Shown: one piece after another, positions 9,106 to 17,490 of the stretch | Position numbering within the stretch: the stretch's first letter is position 1 | Layout of the letters: every line of letters begins with the position of its first letter | NCBI GenBank assembly: GCA_020719045.1 | Contig: DYQY01000009.1 | Span: forward strand, 1 to 62,415 | Reading direction: 5' to 3' | Source of the DNA: Candidatus Termititenax sp. | GTDB lineage: Bacteria; Margulisbacteria; Riflemargulisbacteria; GWF2-35-9; DYQY01 | Length of the DNA: 62,415 bases | Position numbers and translations under genes: made by a program | The notes under the pieces: generated by a model | The model's database searches: none | Told to the model about the DNA's origin: nothing | Seen by the model: only the letters and a program-made list of their open reading frames with translations

Positions 9106-10220
9106 CTCAAATTATCCTTAAACATTTTCTCATACTCATCAATCATTTTGGTATAGCTATATTTTTCCTTTATGTACCTATCGTTTACATTATACTCATT
9201 AATTTGATTTATAAACCTTATAAAGGTTGCTTCAACCATCTTCTCATTCGCAATATCCACCACTTCACCAAACCCCTCTAGAACCATCGCCGACATATCG
9301 CCTGTATTAGCAACGAAAACAGGCGTACCACAACTTAAAGCCTCTAAGCAAACCATGCCAAAAGACTCAGAACGTGATGGAACAAAAACTCCTTTTGAGC
9401 TAATCATCAGTTCTAAAACCTTTTTTCTGTCAGCATTTGTAATAAATGAAATATTCTCTAATACTAACTCCTCTACTAGCTTACGAAGCGAATATTCTTC
9501 TGAACCAGAACCTACAATAACAAGCTCATAACCACTAACCACCTGTCTATGCTTTGCAAATAACTTAATCACAAGGTCAAAATTCTTAACCTTTTCCAAT
9601 CTTCCTGCCATCAAAAATCTATTCATTCTGTTTTTGATTCTTTTAGGCAAACACGTTGCGTCCATCCCGTTTGTAATAACTCTGACTTTTTTCTTCGGGA
9701 TATCCATCATAATAGGCAACTCCCGCTCACAATATTGGGAACAATACACAATCTTTTTAGACACATTTACAACAAGAATTAATATTAATTTAAACATAAA
9801 TGATTTATTAAAAATACCAGCGTCATCATTATTTACCTCACCATGTGTTGAAGTAATTAAAGGAATACGACAAAGCTTTGCTGCTAACACCAAATAAAAA
9901 GCCTGAGCCGATATCCCTTGAATGTTCATTATTTCTACATTATTCTTTTTTATATAAAATATGATTTGTGGCAATACATACACAAAATAGAGAGCAAACT
10001 TTATAGTAGAGATAATGTTTTTTGACGGCAACAAAAAAAGACACCTACGTACATCTAATCCTTGTTTTGTTTCTTCTGATTTCTCTCTACCAAAGGGATT
10101 AATGGTAAGAATATCAACTTGATGTCCTCTAGAAATAAGCCCTAACGCCAACTCTCTAGTAATGGTCTCGATACCTCCAATCGCTGGATAAAAACTACTA
10201 GGAGCTATTAAAACTCTCAT
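9102..10220 (-). CDS. GT4 family glycosyltransferase
   Basis: 372 residues. The N-terminal domain opens with a Gly-rich acceptor loop (PSSFYPAIGGIETITREL) typical of GT4 retaining transferases. The C-terminal domain has the FLMAGRLEKVKNFDLVIKLF start and the EX7E-type motif in PSRSESFGMVCLEALSCGTPV, which binds the nucleotide sugar. It probably extends the lipid-linked glycan. ATG start; the end overlaps the next gene by four bases and the start overlaps the preceding stop by one base (TAATG), so translation is tightly coupled. Confidence 0.88.
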   Translation of the reverse strand: MRVLIAPSSFYPAIGGIETITRELALGLISRGHQVDILTINPFGREKSEETKQGLDVRRCLFLLPSKNIISTIKFALYFVYVLPQIIFYIKKNNVEIMNIQGISAQAFYLVLAAKLCRIPLITSTHGEVNNDDAGIFNKSFMFKLILILVVNVSKKIVYCSQYCERELPIMMDIPKKKVRVITNGMDATCLPKRIKNRMNRFLMAGRLEKVKNFDLVIKLFAKHRQVVSGYELVIVGSGSEEYSLRKLVEELVLENISFITNADRKKVLELMISSKGVFVPSRSESFGMVCLEALSCGTPVFVANTGDMSAMVLEGFGEVVDIANEKMVEATFIRFINQINEYNVNDRYIKEKYSYTKMIDEYEKMFKDNLR

Positions 10221-11302
10221 TATATGCTCAACTTATTTAACAACTCAAATAATCTGCCTGCTGAGTTTTCCCAAGTAAACTCTTTTGCCCAGGCTAATCC
10301 TTGCTTAACCATTCTTTTTCTTTCTATTACATCCTCATAAGCTCTTATTATTGATTTATAAATTAAGTCCTTATCAAATGGATTAAAACTAAAAACATAA
10401 CCACCACTTACTTCTGGAAGCGAAGCTACCTCTGAACAAATCACAGGGATACCACATGCTTGTGCTTCTATTACTGGCAAACCAAAACCTTCATAAAACG
10501 ACGGCAAAATTAAAGCGAATGCATTCTTTAATATCAATTCAACCTCCTTTTCTGGCAAATATCCCAAAGCAAAAATGTTATTGTTAGCACTTACATCATG
10601 TTTACCAAAAACAACAAGAGGTAAAGGGGTTGCGTTCTCTAAAAAAACACTATATAGCCTGCCCATATTCTTCCTCTCAGAATTACCACCATAGGCAAGA
10701 AAATACTTCGCCGGTAAATTGTATCTGTTTCTGATTATCTCAAATTCTTTTAAATCATTTTTTTCATTAAACCTACTCTGGTCATAGCCATTAGGAATAA
10801 CATGAATTTTGTCATGAGAAATATCTGGGAAAAAATACATTATCTCACTTTTTGTAAACTCAGAGACAGTAGTTATTGCTTTTACCTTCCTCATCAACTT
10901 TTGCTTCTCCACTACCGTTAACCCCTGGGGGGCATATTCTTCTTGATACCGATGACCAAGCATATCGTGGACAGATAAAATATATTTCTCGTGATCAATT
11001 ACTCTTGAGGCATGGGTTCCTGTCTGAATGAAAAAATCATACTTTCCCAATGACAAAGAACTTAAAGAAATTTTGAATTTCTCAAATATTCTTGTAGCTT
11101 TATTTGGGAACAAAAAACTTCTAGAACTTATGCCTTCTTCCTTCAATAATTCCCTATGTTCTTTAACTCCATTAATACCAAATACAATATTCTCTACCTC
11201 TAGCTCTGGAAGCGCTTGCAAGGCTTTCATTTGCTCTAAAACAGCATAAGCTACACCAAACTTTTGCTTTGATAGAATAGCAACATCAAATAGTATCTTC
11301 AT
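10220..11302 (-). CDS. GT4 family glycosyltransferase (mannosyltransferase-like)
   Basis: 360 residues, GT-B fold. HDMLGHRYQEEY and TVSEFTKSEI in the first half, then YFLAYGGNSERKN and the donor-binding PSFYEGFGLPVIEAQACGIPVI motif with both conserved glutamates. This arrangement is common in mannosyl- or rhamnosyl-transferases of O-antigen clusters, but the sugar is not predictable. ATG start. It overlaps neighbours by one base downstream and four upstream. Confidence 0.88.
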   Translation of the reverse strand: MKILFDVAILSKQKFGVAYAVLEQMKALQALPELEVENIVFGINGVKEHRELLKEEGISSRSFLFPNKATRIFEKFKISLSSLSLGKYDFFIQTGTHASRVIDHEKYILSVHDMLGHRYQEEYAPQGLTVVEKQKLMRKVKAITTVSEFTKSEIMYFFPDISHDKIHVIPNGYDQSRFNEKNDLKEFEIIRNRYNLPAKYFLAYGGNSERKNMGRLYSVFLENATPLPLVVFGKHDVSANNNIFALGYLPEKEVELILKNAFALILPSFYEGFGLPVIEAQACGIPVICSEVASLPEVSGGYVFSFNPFDKDLIYKSIIRAYEDVIERKRMVKQGLAWAKEFTWENSAGRLFELLNKLSI

Positions 11303-12192
11303 TTTATTTCTACTCTTTTCTCTGCTCTCATTAACAATCCATCACAAAAGCTCTTCGTAAGATAATATACTATGAAGGCATTTCTTTTTGTTGGGAAAAT
11401 AATCAATTTTGCAACTTTTCTAAAATATTCCAACAAATATACCCAAATAAAAGATAGCACATACCTTTTGGGTGAATACTTTAAAAAAAATATTATCCTG
11501 TTTCTGTTTCCATAATACATAACACTTAAAAATCTATTAGATGTACTTGAAACTTTATGCTCAATAAATGAACTAGCTGAAACGACCATCTTGTAGCCTG
11601 CCCTCTTTAATCTTTCCCCAAAATCACTATCTTCATAGTACATAAAATAACTTTCATCATAGCCACCTAACTTAAAAAAGAGTTCATTCTCAACCATAAA
11701 AGATGCTCCTGTTATAAAATCTGATTCACGGTCTTCTTCTATCGGATCCATAAAGTGCTCTGTGATTGCCCTCTTATAATCTACTATGCCACCTGAGAAA
11801 CAAATTCGTTTAAAATTAGATCCCTGAACATAGTTAACTGGAGCAGCAATCGCATACGATGATGATTTCAATAAGGTTTTTTCTAACTCAACTATTGTTT
11901 TACTGTTTACTACAACATCATTATTTAGGATAAAAGTATATCTATAGCCCCTATCAGTCGAATACTTAAACGCTTCATTAACAGCCCCTGCATAACCGAT
12001 ATTCTCCACTAAACTAACCATATGAATAGCAGGAAAAAGCTTCTTTAACTGCTCCATACTCTCTTTAATGGATCCGTTATCAATAATTACTACATCTTGC
12101 GGTATTATTTTTGAATCAAGACAAGACTGAACACACTCTGCGGTATCTTCTATATTATTAAAGTTAATTATTGCTGTAATGGTAGTATTCAT
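11299..12192 (-). CDS. GT2 family glycosyltransferase (rhamnosyltransferase-like)
   Basis: 297 residues. GT-A fold: IINFNNIEDTAECVQSCL near the start, VVIIDNGS, the FILNNDVVV DxD-type metal site, and a GGYDESYFMYYEDSDFGERL acceptor region. This pattern matches WbbL/rhamnosyltransferase-like inverting enzymes. The C-terminal 60 residues are hydrophobic and basic and may bind the membrane. ATG start, four-base overlap with the downstream GT4 gene. Confidence 0.88.
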   Translation of the reverse strand: MNTTITAIINFNNIEDTAECVQSCLDSKIIPQDVVIIDNGSIKESMEQLKKLFPAIHMVSLVENIGYAGAVNEAFKYSTDRGYRYTFILNNDVVVNSKTIVELEKTLLKSSSYAIAAPVNYVQGSNFKRICFSGGIVDYKRAITEHFMDPIEEDRESDFITGASFMVENELFFKLGGYDESYFMYYEDSDFGERLKRAGYKMVVSASSFIEHKVSSTSNRFLSVMYYGNRNRIIFFLKYSPKRYVLSFIWVYLLEYFRKVAKLIIFPTKRNAFIVYYLTKSFCDGLLMRAEKRVEIK

Positions 12193-12201
12193 AAAATACT
12201 A

Positions 12202-13020
12202 TCAAATACCATAATGATAATCATCAAAAAATTCAGCGACATCTGCTTCTGGCTTTTTCTTATCATCAGGCAAAGATAGCCAGTAAAGCTTAAGACCCAT
12301 CATGAAGCTATAGTTAGCAATAAGCAGAGAATAAATAAAACCACTCACTCCATATTTATAACGCTTTGTCTTAAAATAACTCAAATAAAAAGCATTGATT
12401 GGCTTACCTAATAATCTCAGCCAACTCATTCGCTTACCTTTTTCAAATAATTCTTTTGCTTCATGATCCGAATAGTTGTTAGTTTTTCTAATAAAATCAT
12501 TAATCGTTGGATGTGAAAAATGCAGAATATAATTCTTCAACACTCCTACTTTTCCATAAACTTCCATTGGCGCATGAGGAACTGTACTTACATAACGACT
12601 AGTATTCTTATAAAGCCTTATTGCAGCTGGAATAGTAGCATCATTAACTGTTCTATTAATTAAAAACTGTCTAAAACAAGCACGGAAGCCATTAAACTCA
12701 GTATTGTTTAAATCTAACTCGAGTATTTCCTTTTTTATCTCAGGAGTAAGAACCTCGTCTGCATCAACCGCAAGAACCCAATCTGTAAATGCTTTCTCTA
12801 TACCATAATTACATTTGTCTTCATAAGTTATGCCCTTATATGTAAAAATGTTTTTCGTATAGTGCTTACAAATATCTGGCGTAGTATCAGTACTGGAATC
12901 AACTATAATTATTGACTCAGCAAAACCAACCACACTTTCTAAGCAACGCCTTATGTTCTTTTCCTCGTTTTCGGAAATTACCATTATTGTAAGATTTGCC
13001 TTATTGTAATTTATTGCCAT
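12202..13020 (-). CDS. GT2 family glycosyltransferase (WaaE/KdtX-like)
   Basis: About 272 residues. TIMVISENEEKNIRRCLESV opens a GT-A domain, followed by IIIVDSSTDTT and WVLAVDADEVLT, the metal-binding acidic motif. The C-terminal part (HFSHPTINDFIRKTNNYSDHEA) is typical of the WaaE/KdtX glucosyltransferase group that acts on lipopolysaccharide core. An upstream in-frame start at 13071 would overlap the previous gene by 47 bases. The ATG at 13020, four bases after that stop, fits the family N-terminus better, although no strong ribosome binding site is seen. Confidence 0.85.
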   Translation of the reverse strand: MAINYNKANLTIMVISENEEKNIRRCLESVVGFAESIIIVDSSTDTTPDICKHYTKNIFTYKGITYEDKCNYGIEKAFTDWVLAVDADEVLTPEIKKEILELDLNNTEFNGFRACFRQFLINRTVNDATIPAAIRLYKNTSRYVSTVPHAPMEVYGKVGVLKNYILHFSHPTINDFIRKTNNYSDHEAKELFEKGKRMSWLRLLGKPINAFYLSYFKTKRYKYGVSGFIYSLLIANYSFMMGLKLYWLSLPDDKKKPEADVAEFFDDYHYGI

Positions 13021-13024
13021 GATA

Positions 13025-13786
13025 TTACGATAAACCCCATCTAAACAATCTCCAAGCAATAGAGCCAACAAACACTCTTCCTCTACTTAAAAAAACTGCT
13101 TTCCAATAATTCTTTTTTCTAATCTTATCATAATTACCATCCTGGTCCTTCTTTTTAGTAACAGATACCATCTCCTCGTGTTGTCGGTACTTTAACAACA
13201 CTTCTGGAATGTTTGTTAGCCTATGTTTTCCCACCAACGACCACCACAAGCCATAGTCTTGGGCAGTACGATATTTTTCGTTATATCCGCCAACAGATAT
13301 AACGATAGCTTTAACAAACATAACAGTCGGATGTGCTATTGGGTTTCCATAAAACAATTTGCTGGCTATATGTCTATAATCAGATGGCCTTTGCTCTACT
13401 ACCTCTTGTCCTTTTGCTACCCTAATAAACCAAGAACCTACAACTGCATATTCGGGATTATTATCCAAAAATAACACCTGTTTTTCTAGTCTTGGAGGCA
13501 AAGATATATCGTCCGCATCCATCCTAGCTATGTACATTCCTTGGGCAAGTCCGATTCCGATATTTAAAGACCTTGTTAAACCTATATTATTTGAATTTGT
13601 AACCACCCTGATTCTCTTGTCTTGCTTTTGATAATCTACAAGGATTGAAGAAGTCTTATCTGTAGAAGCATCATCGATTATTAAAAATTCAAAATCAGAG
13701 AACGTTTGAGCTAAGATACTATCAATTGCTTCAGATAGGTACTTTTCGCCATTGTAAATGGACATAAGCACCGTAACTTTTTGCAT
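13025..13786 (-). CDS. GT2 family glycosyltransferase (EpsE-like)
   Basis: 253 residues. Classic GT-A start (VTVLMSIYNGEKYLSEAIDS), then LIIDDASTDKT, the ARMDADDIS metal site and the acceptor/base region around GGYNEKYRTAQDYGLWW. An inverting transferase for polysaccharide assembly; donor unknown. ATG start overlapping the upstream stop by one base (TAATG). The C-terminus is short and basic with no membrane helix. Confidence 0.9.
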   Translation of the reverse strand: MQKVTVLMSIYNGEKYLSEAIDSILAQTFSDFEFLIIDDASTDKTSSILVDYQKQDKRIRVVTNSNNIGLTRSLNIGIGLAQGMYIARMDADDISLPPRLEKQVLFLDNNPEYAVVGSWFIRVAKGQEVVEQRPSDYRHIASKLFYGNPIAHPTVMFVKAIVISVGGYNEKYRTAQDYGLWWSLVGKHRLTNIPEVLLKYRQHEEMVSVTKKKDQDGNYDKIRKKNYWKAVFLSRGRVFVGSIAWRLFRWGLS

Positions 13787-14676
13787 TATTTTTTACCTTT
13801 CACAAAAAAATTTCCCCATTCTAAATCATATTCAATTGGATCAATAGAATCAGCACAATTTCCTGGGAAAAAAGTCATTTCGCCAAAATAAATCTTTCCG
13901 TTCAAATTATAAAAATCCACCCTAACAAAATCAAACCCCTTAGAAAGCTTTCTTGCTAGCTTTTTCATTAATTCAAAATTAGATGGGATTGCTACTTTCT
14001 TATTGCTTCTTGGATACTGAAGACTAACGGGAACCTGTTGCCAATTAAGATCATAAATATTTATTGCATGATTTGTCTCTCTATCAACATCTGCTTGAAT
14101 AAACTTTGGCTCACCATAAAAACAAAAGAACTTATAGTCCATTAGCTCTTCACCATCTGGTCTTGAAACTAACTCTTCACAAACTATCTTCGGGATTACG
14201 TTCTTATATGGATACTCACGTCCAAGCAGATAATAGTTTTGTTTTAACCAACTCCCAAGCTTACTTATAACATCTTCAATATCAAATTTTGCTTTATCCT
14301 GACAAATAACATTCCATCCTGAGCCATGGTTTAATTTTAAAATAAATCGCTTTGGAAGCTTATTAAAATCTATATCCTCAACTTTCGAGTATACTCCAAT
14401 TAATGGAACCAAATACTCTTCACCTATAGTTTCGAAAACATATTCTCTAACCGCATATTTATCAACCAACTTTGTTAAGCGACTATCTCGCTTTAATGTT
14501 TTAAATCTCATTAGATGATCCGAATAGGTCTTAGGAAAAAAAACATTAGCATACCGATGCTTGCGACACTTATACATCCTTTGCGAAACCAAAAAATCAA
14601 ACAACATATTTGAGGGAAGTTTTTGATGGTTACGATCAAATAAACTTATTAACTTTCTGAAAATATTAAAAATCAA
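13786..14676 (-). CDS. TupA-like ATP-grasp protein
   Basis: 296 residues. It matches the TupA-like ATP-grasp family of capsule and teichuronopeptide clusters: PKTYSDHLMRFK near the N-terminus, RFILKLNHGSGWNVICQDK (nucleotide-binding loop), the MDYKFFCFYGEPKFIQAD core and DFVRVDFYNLNGKIYFGEMTFFPG with metal-binding acidic residues. Such enzymes are thought to join an amino acid or amine to a carboxyl group of the glycan. Start appears to be TTG (14674-14676) soon after the methyltransferase stop; an ATG at residue 24 is a weaker alternative. Family role is inferred from homology, not shown. Confidence 0.8.
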   Translation of the reverse strand: MIFNIFRKLISLFDRNHQKLPSNMLFDFLVSQRMYKCRKHRYANVFFPKTYSDHLMRFKTLKRDSRLTKLVDKYAVREYVFETIGEEYLVPLIGVYSKVEDIDFNKLPKRFILKLNHGSGWNVICQDKAKFDIEDVISKLGSWLKQNYYLLGREYPYKNVIPKIVCEELVSRPDGEELMDYKFFCFYGEPKFIQADVDRETNHAINIYDLNWQQVPVSLQYPRSNKKVAIPSNFELMKKLARKLSKGFDFVRVDFYNLNGKIYFGEMTFFPGNCADSIDPIEYDLEWGNFFVKGKK

Positions 14677-14677
14677 A

Positions 14678-15415
14678 CTAACCTATTGCTCCTTTACATA
14701 CCGCTATCAGTGGTGACCTTTCCGAAAGCACACCAATTGGCACCAAGATATCTTCTTTATCGTCCAGAGAATAAAGCTCTACGTCTGAGAAAAAAGCCCT
14801 GAGCACCCAATAGAATTCTCCAGAAGTCCATTCTCTAATATGATGGGTAAACTTCGGTGGCATAGCCTGAAGTGAATCAGAATTTCTTGCCTTATTTGGT
14901 GTAGTAATAACTACTACTTCTGCTAATTCCTTCATCTGAAGTATAAATGATGCATACTCTTTGATGTGTTCTATAACATCGATTGATATCGCTAGGTCAT
15001 ACTTACCATTTTTCTTTAATAACTTTTCTACTTGGTCTCCGGTAAAAACTACATTTTCAAGTTTATACTGCGACTTACACCAATCCAAACTTTCTTCATC
15101 ATATTCACTTGCAGTAAAGCTTACATCAGGATACATTGATGAAGCAATTCTCTCAAATGTACCTACTCCGCATCCTACATTTATTACCTTCTTAACGCTA
15201 CCAACTAAATTTTTTGCAACCACCCTGTTCAAAATAATCATTTCTGGAAGCTCAAAAGAACCTCCACTTAATACCCTTTTTCTCTTTACTTCAATATTTG
15301 ATGGTCCAACCTCTTCATTCTCTACATACCATCCCTGATCTCGATTAATGATAGCTCTCAACTCATATCCTTTTTTGCTAACAACTGCATTTATTATATT
15401 CTTGATTATACTCAT
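14678..15415 (-). CDS. SAM-dependent methyltransferase (class I)
   Basis: About 245 residues. The SAM-binding motif I is VINVGCGVGTFERIA, with an acidic residue after the second strand (ASEYDEES) and LAISIDVIEHIKEY as motif III/post-III. It probably methylates a sugar or chain end of the polysaccharide, or a small precursor. The longest frame starts with TTG at 15427, but the ATG at 15415 has GGAAGG at ideal spacing and overlaps the wzt stop by four bases (ATGA), so I chose it. Being next to wzt, it may act as a chain-terminating methyltransferase like WbdD-type partners; this is inference. Confidence 0.83.
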   Translation of the reverse strand: MSIIKNIINAVVSKKGYELRAIINRDQGWYVENEEVGPSNIEVKRKRVLSGGSFELPEMIILNRVVAKNLVGSVKKVINVGCGVGTFERIASSMYPDVSFTASEYDEESLDWCKSQYKLENVVFTGDQVEKLLKKNGKYDLAISIDVIEHIKEYASFILQMKELAEVVVITTPNKARNSDSLQAMPPKFTHHIREWTSGEFYWVLRAFFSDVELYSLDDKEDILVPIGVLSERSPLIAVCKGAIG

Positions 15416-16662
15416 TTGACCTTCCAATCGGCACTTATTAATACTTTTCCCTGACTAATAAAACTACCAATTATTGCATTATCAATTTCAAATGAAAGAC
15501 AATTCCCAACCCTATCATGCAAATTATTATAAACATCCCCTAACCAAACCGAAATATAATATATACCATTATTTAGTCCAGTGGCTGAAATATTCATAAC
15601 TATCTCGTTTTCTCCTTGAACTAACCTCAGAACCATCTTATCATCTATATTATTAGGATGGACAATCAAGTTTCCTAACGAATCACGAATACTAACCCCT
15701 AAATGTATATCTCGATTTTTCTCTGAACTTACAATCAACTCCAAGCTCATTGGCTCGTTATGCCGATAAACAGTAGATACTTCACCTGTTATATTTATTG
15801 TTCTTATACTCTTAATTTTCATAGATCCATTACCTAAACGATCCACATGCCAATCGCTCAGGTCAACGTTCCCCTCGAATTGATTACTGGATAAATAAGT
15901 CTGAATAATATCTCTTGTCTCCCCAACTTTTATAATGTGACCCTTTTCCAAATGAATTACTCTTTTACAAAATTCAGAAATAGCTCCCATATTATGACTA
16001 ACAAATAATACTGTTCTCCCTGACTTTCCAACATCCTCCATTTTTTCTAAACACTTTTTTTGAAATTGCATATCCCCAACAGCTAAAACTTCATCAATAA
16101 TCAAAATTTCTGACTCAAGATGCGCAGCTACCGCAAAAGCCAACCTAACGTACATGCCAGAAGAATACCTCTTTACCGGAGTATCAAGAAACTTATCCAC
16201 TTCAGAAAATGCAACAATCTCATCAAATTTGCTCTTAATTTCTTTCCTAGTCATTCCCAAGATAGCACCGTTAAGGAAAATATTTTCTCTTCCAGAAAGC
16301 TCTGGATGAAAACCTGTTCCAACCTCTAAAAGACTTGCTACTCTACCATTAATTCTAGCTATACCTGCTGTAGGTTCTGTGATTCTGCTAAGTATCTTTA
16401 AAAGAGTAGATTTACCAGCACCGTTCCTACCAATGATGCCAACTCTATCGCCCTGATTTATCTCTAAACTAATGTCTTTAAGTGCCCAAAATATCTCCCT
16501 TGTATATTGTTCTTCGATATTTCCTTTTCCTGATATCTTACGAAAAAAACCATTCACGGCATCGTCTAAAACATGCCTTAGTCCTGAACCAGAACTATTC
16601 TTCAGGTGTTTAATTAGATAACTTTTACTTATGCCTTCTATCTGTATTGCTGGTAGGTTCAT
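15412..16662 (-). CDS. wzt: Polysaccharide ABC exporter ATPase with C-terminal glycan-binding domain (Wzt)
   Basis: 416 residues. ATPase domain (about 1-250): Walker A GIIGRNGAGKSTLLK, signature YSSGMYVRLAFAVA, Walker B ILIIDEVLAVGD, H-loop VSHNM. The remaining 150 residues form a beta-rich domain like the Wzt C-terminal carbohydrate-binding domain, which recognises the finished chain end. It powers export of lipid-linked polysaccharide across the inner membrane together with the permease encoded just upstream (three-base gap). ATG start. Confidence 0.95.
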   Translation of the reverse strand: MNLPAIQIEGISKSYLIKHLKNSSGSGLRHVLDDAVNGFFRKISGKGNIEEQYTREIFWALKDISLEINQGDRVGIIGRNGAGKSTLLKILSRITEPTAGIARINGRVASLLEVGTGFHPELSGRENIFLNGAILGMTRKEIKSKFDEIVAFSEVDKFLDTPVKRYSSGMYVRLAFAVAAHLESEILIIDEVLAVGDMQFQKKCLEKMEDVGKSGRTVLFVSHNMGAISEFCKRVIHLEKGHIIKVGETRDIIQTYLSSNQFEGNVDLSDWHVDRLGNGSMKIKSIRTINITGEVSTVYRHNEPMSLELIVSSEKNRDIHLGVSIRDSLGNLIVHPNNIDDKMVLRLVQGENEIVMNISATGLNNGIYYISVWLGDVYNNLHDRVGNCLSFEIDNAIIGSFISQGKVLISADWKVK

Positions 16663-16665
16663 AGC

Positions 16666-17490
16666 TTAAATATAGTCCGCAAATGAGCGCTCCTGATTAA
16701 TAAAAAACAAAAAGCCAGAAACCATCAACAATACTGCAGTCGCTATAGAAAGCACAAATCCAGGCAGGTAAAGAGAATACTCTCCTCCAATAATTGACCA
16801 GCGAAAACCGTCAATAACCCCAACCATTGGATTAAGAGAATATAAAAGCCTCCATTTCTCGGGTATAACACTACTACTAAAGCCTACTGGAGAGATGTAT
16901 AAACCAAACTGAACCATAAACGGTATAACATACTGAAAGTCTCTAAAACGAACATTTAAAGCTGACATCCAAAACCCGATACCCAAAGATGTAAATGCAG
17001 CCAAAACAATAAACAATGGTAAAAAAACTACCTGCCAACTAGGCAAAAAATGATACCAAACCATTAACACTACTAATATAAAAAAAGATATTATAAAGTC
17101 AACAAAACTAACTATTATTGAGGTACAAGGAATAATAATTCTTGGAAAATATACCTTGGATATCATAGCAGAATTATTGATAAGACTAGCAGAACTATTA
17201 GCTAAAGAGTTGGAAAAAAACTGCCAAGGAAGCATACCAGCAAAAACCAAGATAGGATATGCGGCTGAGCCTGAAGGAAGCCCTGCAACCTTACCAAATA
17301 TAATAGTAAAAACTATCATGGTAAGAATCGGTCTTATCAAACTCCAAGCAACACCAACAACAGTTTGTTTGTATCTAACTAAAACATCTTTCCATGATAA
17401 AAAAAAGAATAAATCTCTATAATCCCAAAGTTCTTTAAAGATGCTTATCGAGCTTTTCCCAGGCTTAATAACAATTCCTTTTGTCTTCAC
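16666..17490 (-). CDS. wzm: Polysaccharide ABC exporter permease (Wzm, ABC-2 type)
   Basis: 274 residues with about six hydrophobic segments and the ABC-2 membrane domain pattern: VLVRYKQTVVGVAWSLIRPI at the amphipathic N-terminus, then SPVGFSSSVIPEKWRLLYSLNPM-like sequence near the periplasmic helices and NPMVGVIDGFRW before the last helices. Partner of Wzt. The start is GTG (17488-17490), which overlaps the upstream stop by four bases (GTGA). Confidence 0.95.
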   Translation of the reverse strand: MKTKGIVIKPGKSSISIFKELWDYRDLFFFLSWKDVLVRYKQTVVGVAWSLIRPILTMIVFTIIFGKVAGLPSGSAAYPILVFAGMLPWQFFSNSLANSSASLINNSAMISKVYFPRIIIPCTSIIVSFVDFIISFFILVVLMVWYHFLPSWQVVFLPLFIVLAAFTSLGIGFWMSALNVRFRDFQYVIPFMVQFGLYISPVGFSSSVIPEKWRLLYSLNPMVGVIDGFRWSIIGGEYSLYLPGFVLSIATAVLLMVSGFLFFINQERSFADYI